DNA of 64,000 nt from NCBI GenBank assembly GCA_000750105.3, contig JPHH03000035.1, positions 186,001 to 250,000 on the forward strand, in the 5' to 3' direction. The stretch is from Tolypocladium sp. Sup5 PDA-1 (Eukaryota; Ascomycota; Sordariomycetes; Hypocreales; Ophiocordycipitaceae). The notes under the pieces are model-generated. The model searched no databases. It saw only the letters and a list, made by a program, of their open reading frames with translations, and had not been told where the DNA came from. Shown one piece after another: positions 44,461 through 55,889 of the stretch. The stretch's first letter is position 1, and each line of letters starts with the position of its first letter. Position numbers and translations under genes: made by a program.

Positions 44461-45321
44461 ATGCCGCCGCCGCCAGCCCTCAACCCGCTGCGGCGGGTAA
44501 CGGCTCTCCTGTCCTCCCGCTGCCGCCTTTCGTCTTCTCCCCCTCCCTTGTCCTTTGCCCGCCCAACGAATCCGACGAATCCGACGACGAGGACAACGAC
44601 AGCGATAGCCTCCCGCGCCTTCTCCACCACCCAGCCCGTACAGACCAAAACCATCAAGCCGCACCGCCTGCCCTCCAACCTCATTCCCCCCTACCCGTAC
44701 GGCGAGCGCCGCATCTACAAGCAGTCCAACCGCGGGCTCTACGGCAGCGCCCGCATCCGCTTTGGCAACAACGTCGCCGAGAAGCACCGCAACAAGTCGC
44801 GCCGCTTCTGGCGCCCCAACGTCCACGTAAAGGCCTTCTACTCGCCCGCCCTCGGTGCCCGCGTCAAGACCCGCCTCACCCTCCGCGTCCTCAAGACCAT
44901 CCGCCGCGAGGGTGGCATCGAGAACTACCTGCTCAAGAGCAAGCCTGCCCGCCTCAAGGAGCTCGGCCCCGGCGGCTGGAACCTGCGGTGGCTGCTCATG
45001 CAGACCGAGGCCGTCCAGCGCCGCTTCAACGAGGAGAGGGTCGCGCTGGGGCTTGAACCCCGGGAGATTGAGGACCGCGACGACGTTATCCAGTACGCCC
45101 TCGACTACGCAACCCCGGGCCCCCTGAGTGTGCGCAGCCGGGCCACGCTGGGCGAGATGCACACCGCCATGGCGGAAGCCTTTGTGCTGGGCGACGACGC
45201 CCTCGGGGATCTCGAGGGCATCGAAGAATTGTCCGACGAGGCAGAGGAGCTGCTGCTACGGGAGCTTGACAAGGCGGAACAGGCCAATGCCAAGACGGAG
45301 AAGCAAGGCGTTGAGGCGTAA
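44461..45321 (+). CDS. MRPL24: Mitochondrial large-subunit ribosomal protein bL28m
   Basis: Component of the mitochondrial 54S ribosomal subunit. Single exon, 286 residues from the ATG at 44461 (MPPPPALNPLRRVTALL). The frame is open further upstream but that part reads as leader. The Ser/Arg/Pro-rich start with ASRAFSTTQPVQTKT is a mitochondrial presequence. The L28 core is LYGSARIRFGNNVAEKHRNK, then SRRFWRPNVHVKAFYSP and TRLTLRVLKTIRREGGIENY. A mitochondria-specific C-terminal extension (QTEAVQRRFNEERVALGLEP, then an acidic Glu/Leu-rich tail) follows, as usual in fungi. It converges with TRP5. Confidence 0.93.
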   Translation: MPPPPALNPLRRVTALLSSRCRLSSSPPPLSFARPTNPTNPTTRTTTAIASRAFSTTQPVQTKTIKPHRLPSNLIPPYPYGERRIYKQSNRGLYGSARIRFGNNVAEKHRNKSRRFWRPNVHVKAFYSPALGARVKTRLTLRVLKTIRREGGIENYLLKSKPARLKELGPGGWNLRWLLMQTEAVQRRFNEERVALGLEPREIEDRDDVIQYALDYATPGPLSVRSRATLGEMHTAMAEAFVLGDDALGDLEGIEELSDEAEELLLRELDKAEQANAKTEKQGVEA

Positions 45322-45504
45322 ATCATCAATGTATTTTTATGTCATACTACCATAACATGTATAAAAGACCCACCCAACCATCCCCCCAAGAACAAACATG
45401 ATCAACGCCCGACAGCGCCAGATGCTGGGCCAGACACCCAGCCCGCCCGCGTGTGTGTGCTTCCACATGTGCATCGTCTATGTAGGTGTATTCATGCCCG
45501 CTTT

Positions 45505-48069
45505 TTAGAACCGCAAGTCCCAGTTAATCTGCGGCCCAAGCTTGGGCAGCTCATCCGCTACGCTCTGCACATCCTTGTCGCCTCGGCCGCTCAGGCAGAT
45601 GACAACATCCTCGTCCTTGCTCATGGTCTTTGCCAGCTCAATGGCGCCGTAAACGCCGTGGGCAGACTCGAGCGCCGGGATGATGCCCTCAAGCTGGCTG
45701 ATCAGTCGGAAGCCCGCAAAGGCTTCCGCGTCCGTGGCGGCGATGAACTTGGCCCGCTCGTTGTCCTTCCACGAGCTCAGCTCCGGGCCGACGCCGGGGT
45801 AGTCGAGGCCGGCCGAGACGGAATGGGTGTCGGAGATCTGTCCGTCCTTGTTCTGCAGCACGTACGTCCTTACTCCGTGGAGGACGCCCTTAGAGCCGCC
45901 CGTCAGAGTGGCGCTGTGCCTCTCCGTGTCAACGCCGTCGCCGCCCGCTTCGACGCCAAGAAGTTTCACGCTGGGGTCGTTGGAAAAGGGGTAAAACATG
46001 CCGACAGCGTTGCTCCCTCCGCCGACGCATGCAACGACGGCGTCGGGCAGCTTGCCGCGCTTCGTCATCATCTGCTGCTTCGTCTCGTCGCCAATAACGG
46101 ATTGGAAAGTGCGGACAATAGTCGGGAAAGGATGGGGGCCAATCGCCGAGCCAATGATGTAGTGCGTGGTATCGAGCTCGACAACCCAGGCTCGAAGAGC
46201 CTCATTTACAGCGTCTCGCAGAGTCTTGCTGCCTGCTTCGACGGCCACCACCTTGGCTCCGAGAAGTCTCATCCGGAACACGTTGAGAGCCTGTCGGCGG
46301 ACGTCCTCCTGTTTTGTACATCGTTAGTAACGGTCCCAAGCAGGGTATTGGTGCGCACTAGGTACTTACGGCTCCCATGTAGACGGTACACTCCATGCCG
46401 AACTTGGCACAGACAGTCGCGGTAGCGACACCATGCTGTCCGGCGCCCGTTTCGGCAATGATCTTGGTCTTTCCCAGCCTCCTGGCGAGCAGGAGCTGGC
46501 CGAGCGCGTTGTTGATCTTGTGGCTGCCAGTGTGATTGAGGTCCTCTCGCTTCAACCAGATGTTTGCACCTCCAGCGTGCTCCGTCAAGCGCTCAGCCAA
46601 GTGGAGGCGAGAAGGCCGCCCCATGTAGTCGTAGTAGGAGCGGTATTCCTCCCAAAAGGCGGGGTCGTCCTTGATCTTGTTGAAGCCTTCCTCCAACTCT
46701 GAAAGGCAGTCCATCAAGCTCTCGGGAACATACTGGCCGCCGAACTCTCCAAAGCGTTCCGGGATCTTGCCGTGAAGGGAGGCCAGTTGGGCGACCAAGG
46801 CACTATCCTGCTCGGCCGTAAGCCGATCCTCGTCAGTCACGACGGCATTGACTGTGACGTTGTCACCGCTGGGCTCCCTGGCTCGGACAACAGCCTCCAC
46901 CAGTCCGACCTCCCGTGTGACCTTGTCCTGTGGCAGGACATCGCGGCCGCACAGATAGGCGCAGTACTTTTCCACCTCGGCGGCTTCCTGGCCTGCGGCA
47001 GCCTTTTGAATGGTAGTGATAATCTGACTCCCGACCACGACTCCATCGGCAATGGCACCGACGGACTGGAAGTGCTCATAGGTGCTGACACCGAAGCCAA
47101 CAGCTGCCGGGATGTTGCCGCTGTATCTCTTAACGCGATCGACCAGCTCAGGGATCTTGCTGTTGAGGGCTCCCGTGGCACCGGTGACACCTTGTCTTGA
47201 GACGACGTAGATGAACGAGTCGGCCAGTTTGCAGAGAACCCTCATGCGAGCAGCTGAGGTTGCTGGTGCGATGAGAGGAACGTAGGACAGACTGCATGAC
47301 AGGCCAGGTTTTGGTCAGTCGAAGATGAAAAGAAGTTGGACCAGACAGGGTGGTCCACTCACCCTCCCCTCGTGCACAGCTTTCGGAACGAAATGGCCTC
47401 CTCGGGGGGCAGGTCGACAACAATGAAGCCGTTGATGCCCGCAGTCGTGCAGTCTCGCAAAAGTCGCTCTTCGCCGTAGCTGAGAAGAGGGTTGTAGTAT
47501 CCCATGAGCAGGACAGGGGCTTTTAATCCATGATCTCTAGCCTCCTTGATCATGCCAAGGGTCGACTGAATTGTGACGCCATGGCTTAGGGCAACCTGCA
47601 CCAGGTCGGGTCAGCAGCCGCACCGGTCGGGGGGAAGTATTATTGGGCCTCATCGTCATACAGTGTTGGCGGTCTGGATGGTCGGTCCATCGGCAATTGG
47701 GTCGGTGAAGGGAACACCGAGTTCGATAACGTCTATCGCATGGGTTGGTGAGTTGATGAACCGAGTCTCGCGCTGCAAGCTCCAGCGTACTCACCAGAGC
47801 CTCCCTTCTCCATGGCCAGCATGATGCTAGGCGTGGCCTGCGGATGCGGGAAGCCTGCCGTGACATAGCTAACCAGTGCCGCCTGTTGTGGGAGAGAATT
47901 GAGTCAGCGGGCCTGCCCTATCGAAGTGTAGAGGAACTTGTCTCCTCTGGTGAGACCCCGCGGCGGCATCGGGGGACAACGGGGGGCATCGAGGGACAAC
48001 GAGGGGCAACTCGACACTGACCCTGTTCTGCGACTTGCAGCGCTGAAAGGTCTGCTTGATGGCCTCCAT
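45505..48069 (-). CDS. TRP5: Tryptophan synthase, fused alpha and beta chains
   Basis: Last two reactions of tryptophan synthesis: indole-glycerol phosphate to indole, then indole + serine to tryptophan with PLP. Six exons on the minus strand: 48069-48022, 47882-47795, 47732-47662, 47595-47363, 47291-46370 and 46308-45505; 721 residues. The alpha domain (about 1-260) has DVIELGVPFTDPIADGPTIQ with catalytic Glu49 and Asp60, the same numbers as the bacterial alpha chain, plus GFGVSTYEHF near its end. A linker of about 40 residues leads to the beta domain, starting GKIPERFGEFGGQYVPESLM. The PLP lysine is in REDLNHTGSHKINNALGQ, and GGGSNAVGMFYPF binds the cofactor phosphate. All six exons join in frame. 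Intron 1 holds an exact TGAGTCA (47900-47906), a possible general amino-acid control site. Confidence 0.97.
47900..47906. promoter_or_regulatory. TGAGTCA, possible Gcn4/CPC1-type site in TRP5 intron 1
   Basis: Exact match to TGA[CG]TCA, about 165 bp downstream of the TRP5 ATG, within intron 1 (48021-47883). Such sites control amino-acid genes in fungi, usually upstream. A 7-bp match may be chance, and here it partly overlaps where a branch point could lie. Confidence 0.3.
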
Positions 48070-49022
48070 GGTGGAATGCGGTGTCAAGGTGCCCGATGCT
48101 TGCCTTGAGACGTGAATGTGTGAGTCTGTGCGTGCGCGCTCCTTGACAGTGCCAACAACTGCGAGCGGTCTGGGGCTTTTTAAGAGCGTTGGGAGCGTGC
48201 AGTCTGTGACGCTCATGCAGTCTTTTGTCGTTGGCCGGAAGAAACCGCTCCGCCGCTGGTGCGTCGCCCTAGAGTCTAGACGGTTAGCGTCATGCACGAT
48301 CCCGCGTCCCGCATTTGCAAGTTCGACCCGCAGCCCGGACTTGCCCAAAACAGAAGCGCACTTGGCTCGTACGAGCACTTGATAGGACGCAGTTCTGCGA
48401 GACCAGCTACGGAGTGCCTTTTAGTTACGCAGCAGTACGTACAGTAGTCCGTACGGAGTACATACTTCGTACCTGGGGGTGCGACGTGCTACATACTGCG
48501 CGTGCTGCTGCGCGTGCTTGCTGCGTTTTGCAGCTCAAACCGTGTGCTGTATGGGTCCATCACGCGTCATCTTTGTGTGCACAGCTGGCCCGTTACTGTA
48601 GCCACTCGTTTTGTATTCTCAGAGCATCTCAACCTGGAGCTATCGACATTCTGGTTGCTCGGAACTACAGGTATAGCAATATGGTACGGATATGTGCGGG
48701 CCAGGCATGCCCAGACTCAACAGTCAACCCATGAGAGGGGAAGTCGGACTCTGTCCCGCCCACATTTGAGCCCGAATCGACACAAAAGAAAGTCCCTTAT
48801 CCCAAAATCATTGTGACGACGCCCGCTGTACGGAATCCACCCTCATCGCTTCAACATGGCAGTGGGAGCATCTCCCGGCAGGGTCCAGCCGAGCCAGAGT
48901 ATGCCTGCGTCGCAATTAGTCCTCCGCCAGTGAGCTGACTCGTCCCTTTGTTCTCTCTGGGTATTTCCCTCTCGCAGAGTTGGCCCTTTTGCTTTCTTTC
49001 TTTATGTGGTAGCGCGTATCGC
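48070..49022. other. Intergenic region (TRP5 promoter, PRM1 3' flank)
   Basis: About 950 bp. The dispersed palindromic motif occurs at 48446-48473 (TCCGTACGGA followed by GTACATACTTCGTAC). No gene was seen. Confidence 0.6.
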
Positions 49023-51179
49023 CTAGAATTTGCGAGGGGCGTCCTGCCCCCCAGACATCATCGTTTTCTCGTCTCTCGTGTCCCACACCGCCCCATAAGG
49101 CCCCTCATCGGCCGAGTTCGACCCGAACCGAGGAACTCCGCCGGCTGTATCCTCATCATGCGATCGCGGCAGCCCTATCCGGGGACTCGGAGGCGGCCTG
49201 TCGTCGCCGGCGTAGTGGAGGCCGCCTTCGGCACGGGTTCGATCGGGAACAGCCATGCAGACAAGGGTTCGAATTACGCCCAAGAGCACGACTATGACGT
49301 AGACGAGGAGGATGCCGGTCGAGATGAGCGCCTCCTTGACGAGGTTGCCGTAGAGCCAGTCCGTGACGTGCTTGACGGCTCCGCTAACCTCGTCGGTAGT
49401 GACAGAGGACGGCGACGCCAGGAAGGTGTGAAGGTCCGAGTCCCCGTTGATGGACTCCTTGGCCCCAAGGCTGAATGTGCTATTGTCAAAGAGCGGGAAG
49501 TTGACGTGGGCATGGTCGTGTACCCAGGTCAGTCCCTTTTGCACGCTCTCGATCTTGATTCCAATCACACAGTGAAGCACAGACTTAATTGGGTCCAGAA
49601 GGATGGTGCCGTTGAACACCGTCTCGAGGCCCAGCTCCATGGTGTCGAGGAAGACGTTGAGCGTTTTGTTGACGGCATCCGTCGCGTTGGTGACGTAGAT
49701 CAGGACGTCCTTGTTGATGTCGTCGTTGATTCCCTTGACGACACCGTTGGCGTCGGCAGCCCACTCGTCAGACACCTTCTCCAGCGTTGTGACAACCTGG
49801 CCCGCAAACTCTCCCACCTCATTTGCCAGAGCGGGTACCTCCTTCTGGACTGCCTTTAGAAGGATAAACTGGCAGAAGCACGAGAAGAAGCCGGCGGCGG
49901 CGAGCGACAGCACGAAAATGGCCGGCACGGATGTGGCGTAGGCGACGCACCATCGGGTGAGGATCTGCCGCCTACCCTTGAGCCTGGACGCCACCTTGAT
50001 GCCACAGGTGGCCGTTACGGGGCGCGAAGTAATGTAGACGACGTCCATGGGATCGTACTGGTTCTTGGCAATCAGCTTGGCGTGCCTTTGCTGCCGGCGC
50101 CATCGCCTGATCTCGAACCATGCCATCGGGATCATCGCTGCTGCCGCAAGAATCGACAGCAGCGTGATGAAGGCGATCCGAGCCTTGTGGATAAGTTCAA
50201 ACAGTTTGCGGAAAAAGCTGTTGAGCGTGTCGTTGTCGGAGCAGAAGGTGAGCTTCTGCTTCTTGGCAAGGGGAAACACATCCCTGCTAAACTTGTATCC
50301 TTGGAGGCTTTCATTGAGGGCCTTGCGGGCAATGTCAAATGGAAACGATATCGCTTGCTTGGTGAGATTTTGGACCTGGTCGAAGTTGGGGAGGTCGCTG
50401 TTCAGCTTGCGTACGTCCTTGACGAAGTCGTCGGAGTTGAGATCGAACTTTTTGAGCTCATCGATGGGCTTCGAGAAGTCGACTTTTGGGATTTGAGGGG
50501 TGAAGTGTCCGATGATGGAGTTCTCGATGCCGTCAGTGATCTTGTTGATGGCCTTTGTCAGGCCGCCGGCGATGTCCTGGATCTCAGATGCGGCCCCGTC
50601 GATGATCTTGTTAAAGGCCTTGGTCGCATCCTCGGTGACGGAGGCGACCACGGCCAGGCTGCCGTGGACCAGGGCGGTAATGAGGCAGACGTATGTGGCA
50701 GTGAGGAAGTTGATGTAGAAGATGATGAGGGCCTCGACACCCTGCAGAATGAGATCCAGCCCCTTGACCATGCCGGACACAGCCTTTTCGATGCCGCCGG
50801 CAGCGAGGTCATTGACACCGGCGGACAGATAATGAGGCATCGAAGCCATGGCGCTTCCTATGTCCTCCACCTTGGAGCAGGCTGACAGGGCCTTGGTCTT
50901 GGCGTCGCCGACGTTGTCGCTGAGCTGCGCTATCAAGAGCACAACGCGGACAAGGACGAGCAACAGCAGTATAGTCCAGCGGTTGATCCATATTTGGGAA
51001 AGACGCGACGGGAGGTTGAGATAGGGGGTGACAGACGGCGCCGTGTCCGCACGTGCCTCTTGCATCTTCCGCATGTCGTCCATCTCGACGGAGTCGGACC
51101 TGAGAGACGAAGGGACGCCTGGGTAGGACGCCGGGGCATCGCGCTTCCGTGAGGAAGAAAACATCTTGAGTCTATCCAT
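49023..51179 (-). CDS. PRM1: Plasma membrane fusion protein Prm1
   Basis: Multipass glycoprotein that promotes plasma-membrane merger during mating and hyphal fusion. Single exon, 718 residues, from the ATG at 51179 (MDRLKMFSSSRKRD). Hydrophobic segments: ILLLLVLVRVVLLIAQL (about 70-86), a paired stretch IIFYINFLTATYVCLITAL (about 150-170), AFITLLSILAAAAMIPMAW (about 340), PAIFVLSLAAAGFFSCFCQF (about 420) and GILLVYVIVVLLGVIRTLV (about 630). The two extracellular loops carry several Asn-x-Ser/Thr sites (NLT, NES, NDT, NAT, NKT, NGT, NST) and the helical regions expected of the family. LPSRLSQIWINRWTILLLL is a typical N-terminal block. The C-terminal tail is cytosolic and disordered. No intron or defect was seen. 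Confidence 0.95.
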   Translation of the reverse strand: MDRLKMFSSSRKRDAPASYPGVPSSLRSDSVEMDDMRKMQEARADTAPSVTPYLNLPSRLSQIWINRWTILLLLVLVRVVLLIAQLSDNVGDAKTKALSACSKVEDIGSAMASMPHYLSAGVNDLAAGGIEKAVSGMVKGLDLILQGVEALIIFYINFLTATYVCLITALVHGSLAVVASVTEDATKAFNKIIDGAASEIQDIAGGLTKAINKITDGIENSIIGHFTPQIPKVDFSKPIDELKKFDLNSDDFVKDVRKLNSDLPNFDQVQNLTKQAISFPFDIARKALNESLQGYKFSRDVFPLAKKQKLTFCSDNDTLNSFFRKLFELIHKARIAFITLLSILAAAAMIPMAWFEIRRWRRQQRHAKLIAKNQYDPMDVVYITSRPVTATCGIKVASRLKGRRQILTRWCVAYATSVPAIFVLSLAAAGFFSCFCQFILLKAVQKEVPALANEVGEFAGQVVTTLEKVSDEWAADANGVVKGINDDINKDVLIYVTNATDAVNKTLNVFLDTMELGLETVFNGTILLDPIKSVLHCVIGIKIESVQKGLTWVHDHAHVNFPLFDNSTFSLGAKESINGDSDLHTFLASPSSVTTDEVSGAVKHVTDWLYGNLVKEALISTGILLVYVIVVLLGVIRTLVCMAVPDRTRAEGGLHYAGDDRPPPSPRIGLPRSHDEDTAGGVPRFGSNSADEGPYGAVWDTRDEKTMMSGGQDAPRKF

Positions 51180-54087
51180 GTTGGCAAGTGAGGTCTTCTA
51201 ATACGCCGACATAGAGCAGGAAAAGTATTAAAACAGTGGAAACAGGAGAGTGGCCCAGCCGCTGTTCAGGAAGGATAAGCTCGGGGGCCTCTGCAGAGTC
51301 GCGGGTGGTGAATCAAAGAAATTAAGTAGGCGGCGACAATAAAGAAGCACTGAAAAGAAGGAAACACAAAGGAAAGTGTCATATGAGTACGTTGTTTGGG
51401 AGACCTATTGTCGTGAATCCATGATGCTTGTGTGGGAGGCAAACGTCGAGGTGGAAAGGAAGAACAAAGAGAGCGTCACAGTAGGACAATAAGGTGGTAC
51501 GTAGGCTCAGCCGACTTACCTGAGTCAATCCACAGCGGGAGCAGCCAATGAATTTAGCCTCCAGCTGGTTTCGATCTCAAGTCGGAAACGTGCTTGTCGT
51601 CTTCGCAGCCGCTAGAGACAGCGGTTCGGCGGGGATGTGGCTAAGCGCCGTGTCTATCCTGAGCAGCCACTCACGATGGTCGCCGATGCGTGGCCAGGAT
51701 GACGCTCTGACACGGCCAAGACGAGAAGAGATATTTTGGTTCAAGGCGCTTGAAAAGGCGAGATTTCTGCCCTGGCCACCTGGATTGGCCGCGGAGGGCT
51801 GAAGCAGGTTGCCGGCTGAGAGGCGGAGTGAAGTGAAGAGGTCGCTCTAGTCATTGTACTCCTTGCGCAATGAGCGAGTCAACAGGCGTCTGTCTCGACA
51901 ATAGCAGCCTCCAAGCGAATGGGGCGGAATTGCGAGCAGATTATAGCCGGCTGACTCAAGCACGGCAACAAGGGGGGAAACACCTCGGAGCGAGACGTTG
52001 AAGGGTGCCCGACCTCTCCAGGAATCGCCATCATGTTTGGCGGCCTGCTGGTGGCATTTTATCATCGCCGACTTCGATAGGGCCCGCGGCCGTCCGGACA
52101 CCAGGGGCAGATGCATACTGACGCCAATGGCGCACCGCCGGGTGGCTAGTGATGTCCCGTTAGAGTGGCGGTGCAGATTGGGAGAACTGGCGATGTACGG
52201 ATGGGCCTTTCGATTTGTTGATGGTCCAAGTTCTTGTTGAAGATGGATGCCCGGTTCTACGGATACGGCCTGGGCCACCTAGACTCGCCTCAGCCAATTA
52301 GGCGCCCAACGGCGCAGCCCGGTCCGCCCACTAAAAAGTCGCGCTTCTCGGGCCGCCACCCACTGTCGAAGCCTCCCCCAGTATCCGTACCCCTGGCTCA
52401 CCCGACCCTGAGCACCCACCTCGACCGAACTGAGCAGTGATGTCCAACCAGGACCGGTTTCTCTCCGCAAACCAAGTTAAACAGCCATGAATACAGACGT
52501 CAACTTGCAATGCGTCCTCTGGGTATGGCACCTGGGGTTATGCAGTGGGTTATTGGTGCGCAAAACCACTGGCGTCCATTCCCGATGCCCGTCTTCAATG
52601 TACTCGTACAGAGACGTCGGCGAGTGACGTCGACCCTCCATGGTGTTACAGTACGAATACGTCAACCTTACTTCGTAGCAGCGGCCCGACTGGCACCGAC
52701 AACAGGAACCCCGGCCACGCATCCAGACCCAATGAATGGACTTCTCATGACGCGCCGAGCTGCATCGCACTTGTTGCGCACAGCAGCTGGTGCACATGGG
52801 CCTTTCTTTGTTTGGGCATGCGCGCGGGCAAAGCCCGACCGGCCGGCCGCAGCTGTCGCAGCTCTGTCAGTCGGGTGTAAGTGATTGGCCACCAACGTCT
52901 GACGGTGTCCTGTCCAACGGGAGTCGCGCCACCGCACCCAATCGTTAGGCGCCAGACAGCCGCTTCAACTCGTCTATCATCGATGCCTGTGAACGAATGC
53001 GGAACTAGGGCATTTGCGAGTCTACACTCCAAGCTTGTGCGGTTGTCCGTAGGTTATTGGCCATGGTTCCCGCATGTCGACAGACTGCTCCGCGGCTCGA
53101 CCTTGGACGTTCCATTGCTTCTGGAAAATGCGACTTGGGCTCCAAATGGCGCCCAGAGCACGCACGGGAGCAATCTCGTGCCATTTGCTCCCCCCAAATC
53201 CCTGACTAGGCGCCCTCCCGTCGCCGTAGACAAAGCAGCTCTGCTCGCATGCTGCTGGCGTTCACAGCAGCGCGGCCTGCCTTGACCAAGGTGTACACCC
53301 CGGCCCACATCTCTGCCGATACGCCTGGACGCAGAGTGCTTTCGCCTTCGACCTTCAACCTACAGTCGCCACAAAGAGCGCAGGTCATTAGGTACCTAGG
53401 TAGGTAGTAGGTAGGTAGATAAGGTAGTCTGCCGAGACGAGCAAGGCAGAGCAGCGTCAGGCAGCACATCGCACTCTCCACATGGGCATTCCGCGCAAAG
53501 ACCTACTTTCACGCAAAAGCCAGACTCGAAATGCATCACTTCAAAAGGAGCAGCTGCGGCATATCGCCTTCAGGTAAGGTGGATGAAGAGTTCAATTTCA
53601 TTTCCCGACAACCAGGGCTACTTAGCACCTCTCCTCGACTGGCGGCCGTCGATGCAAGCCCACCGCCAGCACTCTTCATGCCCACGGATTCCGCCGTTAC
53701 AGCGTGGCGGACTTGAGAACAAAGAGCAGACAAAGCGGCGTATCTGGGGAGAGGGGCATCATGGCGCGACAAAGAGGAGTTCGGGTACCGGACCCGCCCT
53801 TTCCTTGCCGTGCCGTGCGACTTGCCCAGATCGTATTCCGGTGTCACGCGTCTCGCCCAGAGACTCCAGACAGCCGCGTGTACTGTATGCTCGCAGTAAC
53901 GAGAAACTTCGATATCTATTGCCACCCCGACTGGAGTGCTCGAACGAGAAAGACGACGTACACAGGTAACATCACTGAAAAAGAAACCGAATATCCTCCA
54001 TCCGACAAGTATCGCCATTGTATGACCGGAACGCCTGCATCGTCATTCTTGATAAGGGGAAACGCGCACGAGAGAGATGCGCGTCCC
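51180..54087. other. Intergenic region (PRM1 promoter, ATG8 3' flank)
   Basis: About 2.9 kb without a supported gene. It has a purine-rich region near 51240-51500 (PRM1 leader on the other strand) and a TAGGTACCTAGGTAGG-type stretch at 53390-53430. Open frames here overlap each other in several phases and show no motif. Confidence 0.55.
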
Positions 54088-54629
54088 TTAGGCAGTGCCA
54101 AAGGTGTTCTCGCCAGAGTAGGTGATGTATAGGAACCTGCTAACATTAGCTGGTGGTTCGGCAGGGAGGTGGGGGAGGGGGGCGCATACCCGTCCTCATC
54201 CTTGTGCTCCTCGTAAATGCTACTCATAAGGGCGGCAGTAGGAGGCAGGACCTCATCCACGAAGATGAAGATGGCCTTCTCGGGAGACAGCTTGATCCTC
54301 TTGCGGATGACGTAGACAAACTGGCCAACGGTCAAGTCGGACGGGACCAGGTACTTCTTCTTGTCGATGGTGGCGATGTCGCTCTTCTCGACCTTTTCGC
54401 AGATGACCTATATGGTGCGCCATCAGTTGTCGAGGTTCAGATCGACGACAGTGAATACCGGGCAGGCAGGGTGTGGATGGCGGTGAAGCGCCATGGAACT
54501 CGAAATGAATCGAATACAGCAGGAAAGAGCGCTACTCACAGGAATGCGATCAGCATACTTCTGTCGGATGCGCTCGGCCTCGGCCTTGCGCTTCTCGAAC
54601 GGATGCTCGTCCTTGAACTTGCTGCGCAT
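54088..54629 (-). CDS. ATG8: Autophagy ubiquitin-like protein Atg8
   Basis: Ubiquitin-like protein conjugated to phosphatidylethanolamine on autophagosomal membranes. Three exons on the minus strand, 54629-54540, 54407-54190 and 54136-54088; 118 residues. Exon 1 is [20 protein letters not shown] plus [10 protein letters not shown]. Exon 2 opens [20 protein letters not shown] and contains [20 protein letters not shown]. The last exon encodes [15 protein letters not shown]. The C-terminal Gly116 is followed by Thr-Ala, which Atg4 would remove. Introns are 132 and 53 nt. Nothing unusual: the residues lining the Atg8-interacting-motif pockets and the processing glycine are intact. Confidence 0.98.
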
Positions 54630-55889
54630 GGTTGCGGTTGGGTTGGCTAGGGGCGTGGGTGGACGGGCGGTGCGCGATGGAGCGACGACAAGAGCGTTTA
54701 AAGACGACGGCGACGTTGATGGATGAGCTGGCTGAGTTTGAGGGAGAGAGTGAGTCGGAGAGCGGGAGCTTGGAGGGTGACGCTGCTCGAGGGCGATTGC
54801 TGCGTAATCAGGCAGAGGTGATGATGGAGAGGGAGACGGGGGAAGAAGAGGGGCGGGTCGCTCGGTGGTGAAGCGGAGCGAGAGGCGGTGGCAGCCAGCC
54901 AGCCAGGTTGGCGCCAGGCAGGCAGGCAGTGACGCTGAGGTGACCTGCTGCGGTGGTGAGTCGACTCGGCACGCGGACCACTGCGGGGGACAGCTCGCGC
55001 GCTAGACCTGTTTCGGCATAGAGGCTTCCCCTGCGGGTGACTGGACGAGGCCACCGGAGGCAGCTGGTGCGTTCGTACCTTAGGCGCAAGAGGCCTGGGG
55101 CTGTAGCCTGTCGGTACCCAGAATGCATCCGTACGGACGTACTCCGTACTGGACGGACACAGCACTGCATCAGCAGCCCAGAACGGAGCGAGGGGAGGTG
55201 GTCACGGGGCTGCAAGGCCACGGCCCGCGCCTGTGGCAACAACATGTTGGCCGTGGTGAAGAATGCACTTTCCACCTAGCCTGCAGGCGCAGCGCGCCAC
55301 GCTGAATGACTACATACTATGCTGAAATGGACGTCAGATGCTTCGCTGCTAGAGTGAGTCAGGACCTAGCCTAGGACTCAGGAACATCCATGCTGTGCAC
55401 GTGGACGGGGCACCGTCAGGCAGGGTAGCCTCTTCCTGCAAGGACGGCATCTACACGTCTTCCTGTTGCCAGGAAGCATGGGTGCTTTGTGGAAGACGGG
55501 AGCGAAAGAGGTCACCGCGACTCTCCTCGCCTCGGAAGCTGTGCCTATGTGGCGTGTTAAACGCAGCATCATGCTTTGCAACAACTAGGTTTGCGGCGTC
55601 TACAAAGGCGAAAGCTTTTTGGGCCTTTGTATTTATAGGCCCCAGGCCGCGTCTGCAATTTTCTTTCTGTATTTTTTCTCTGCGTCTTTTCTTCTCTGTT
55701 GCTGCTTCTCCTTGACACTGATGCTGCCTGAGACTCTGCCGTGAGAGAAGGGTCGCAAGGACAGCACAACACAACGCAGCACAACGCAACGCAACACACA
55801 ACACAATACGACACAAGCCAAGGCAGGCCAAGTCAACCCAATCAAAGGCTAGGACTACAACTATCGACGAGCAGAGGGGGGGAACAACA
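54630..55889. other. Divergent intergenic region (ATG8 / secreted protein)
   Basis: About 1.26 kb with promoters for both genes. A TATTTATA element on the plus strand lies at 55630-55637, about 250 bp before the secreted-protein ATG, and a CAACA/CAACG-rich leader at 55762-55816. The palindrome TCCGTACGGA is at 55128-55137. Confidence 0.6.
55762..55816 (+). repeat. CAACA/CAACG-rich leader tract
   Basis: About eleven imperfect CAACR pentamers (CAACA, CAACG, with CAGCA/CAATA variants) between the TATA-like element and the ATG of the secreted-protein gene. Unstructured CAA-rich leaders favour translation; that role is inferred here. Confidence 0.75.

Noticed and set aside
54630..54871. Short plus-strand frame with acidic repeats upstream of ATG8
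   Set aside because: It lies in the ATG8 promoter, is short, and its Glu/Ser/Gly run follows from purine-rich leader DNA on the opposite strand.
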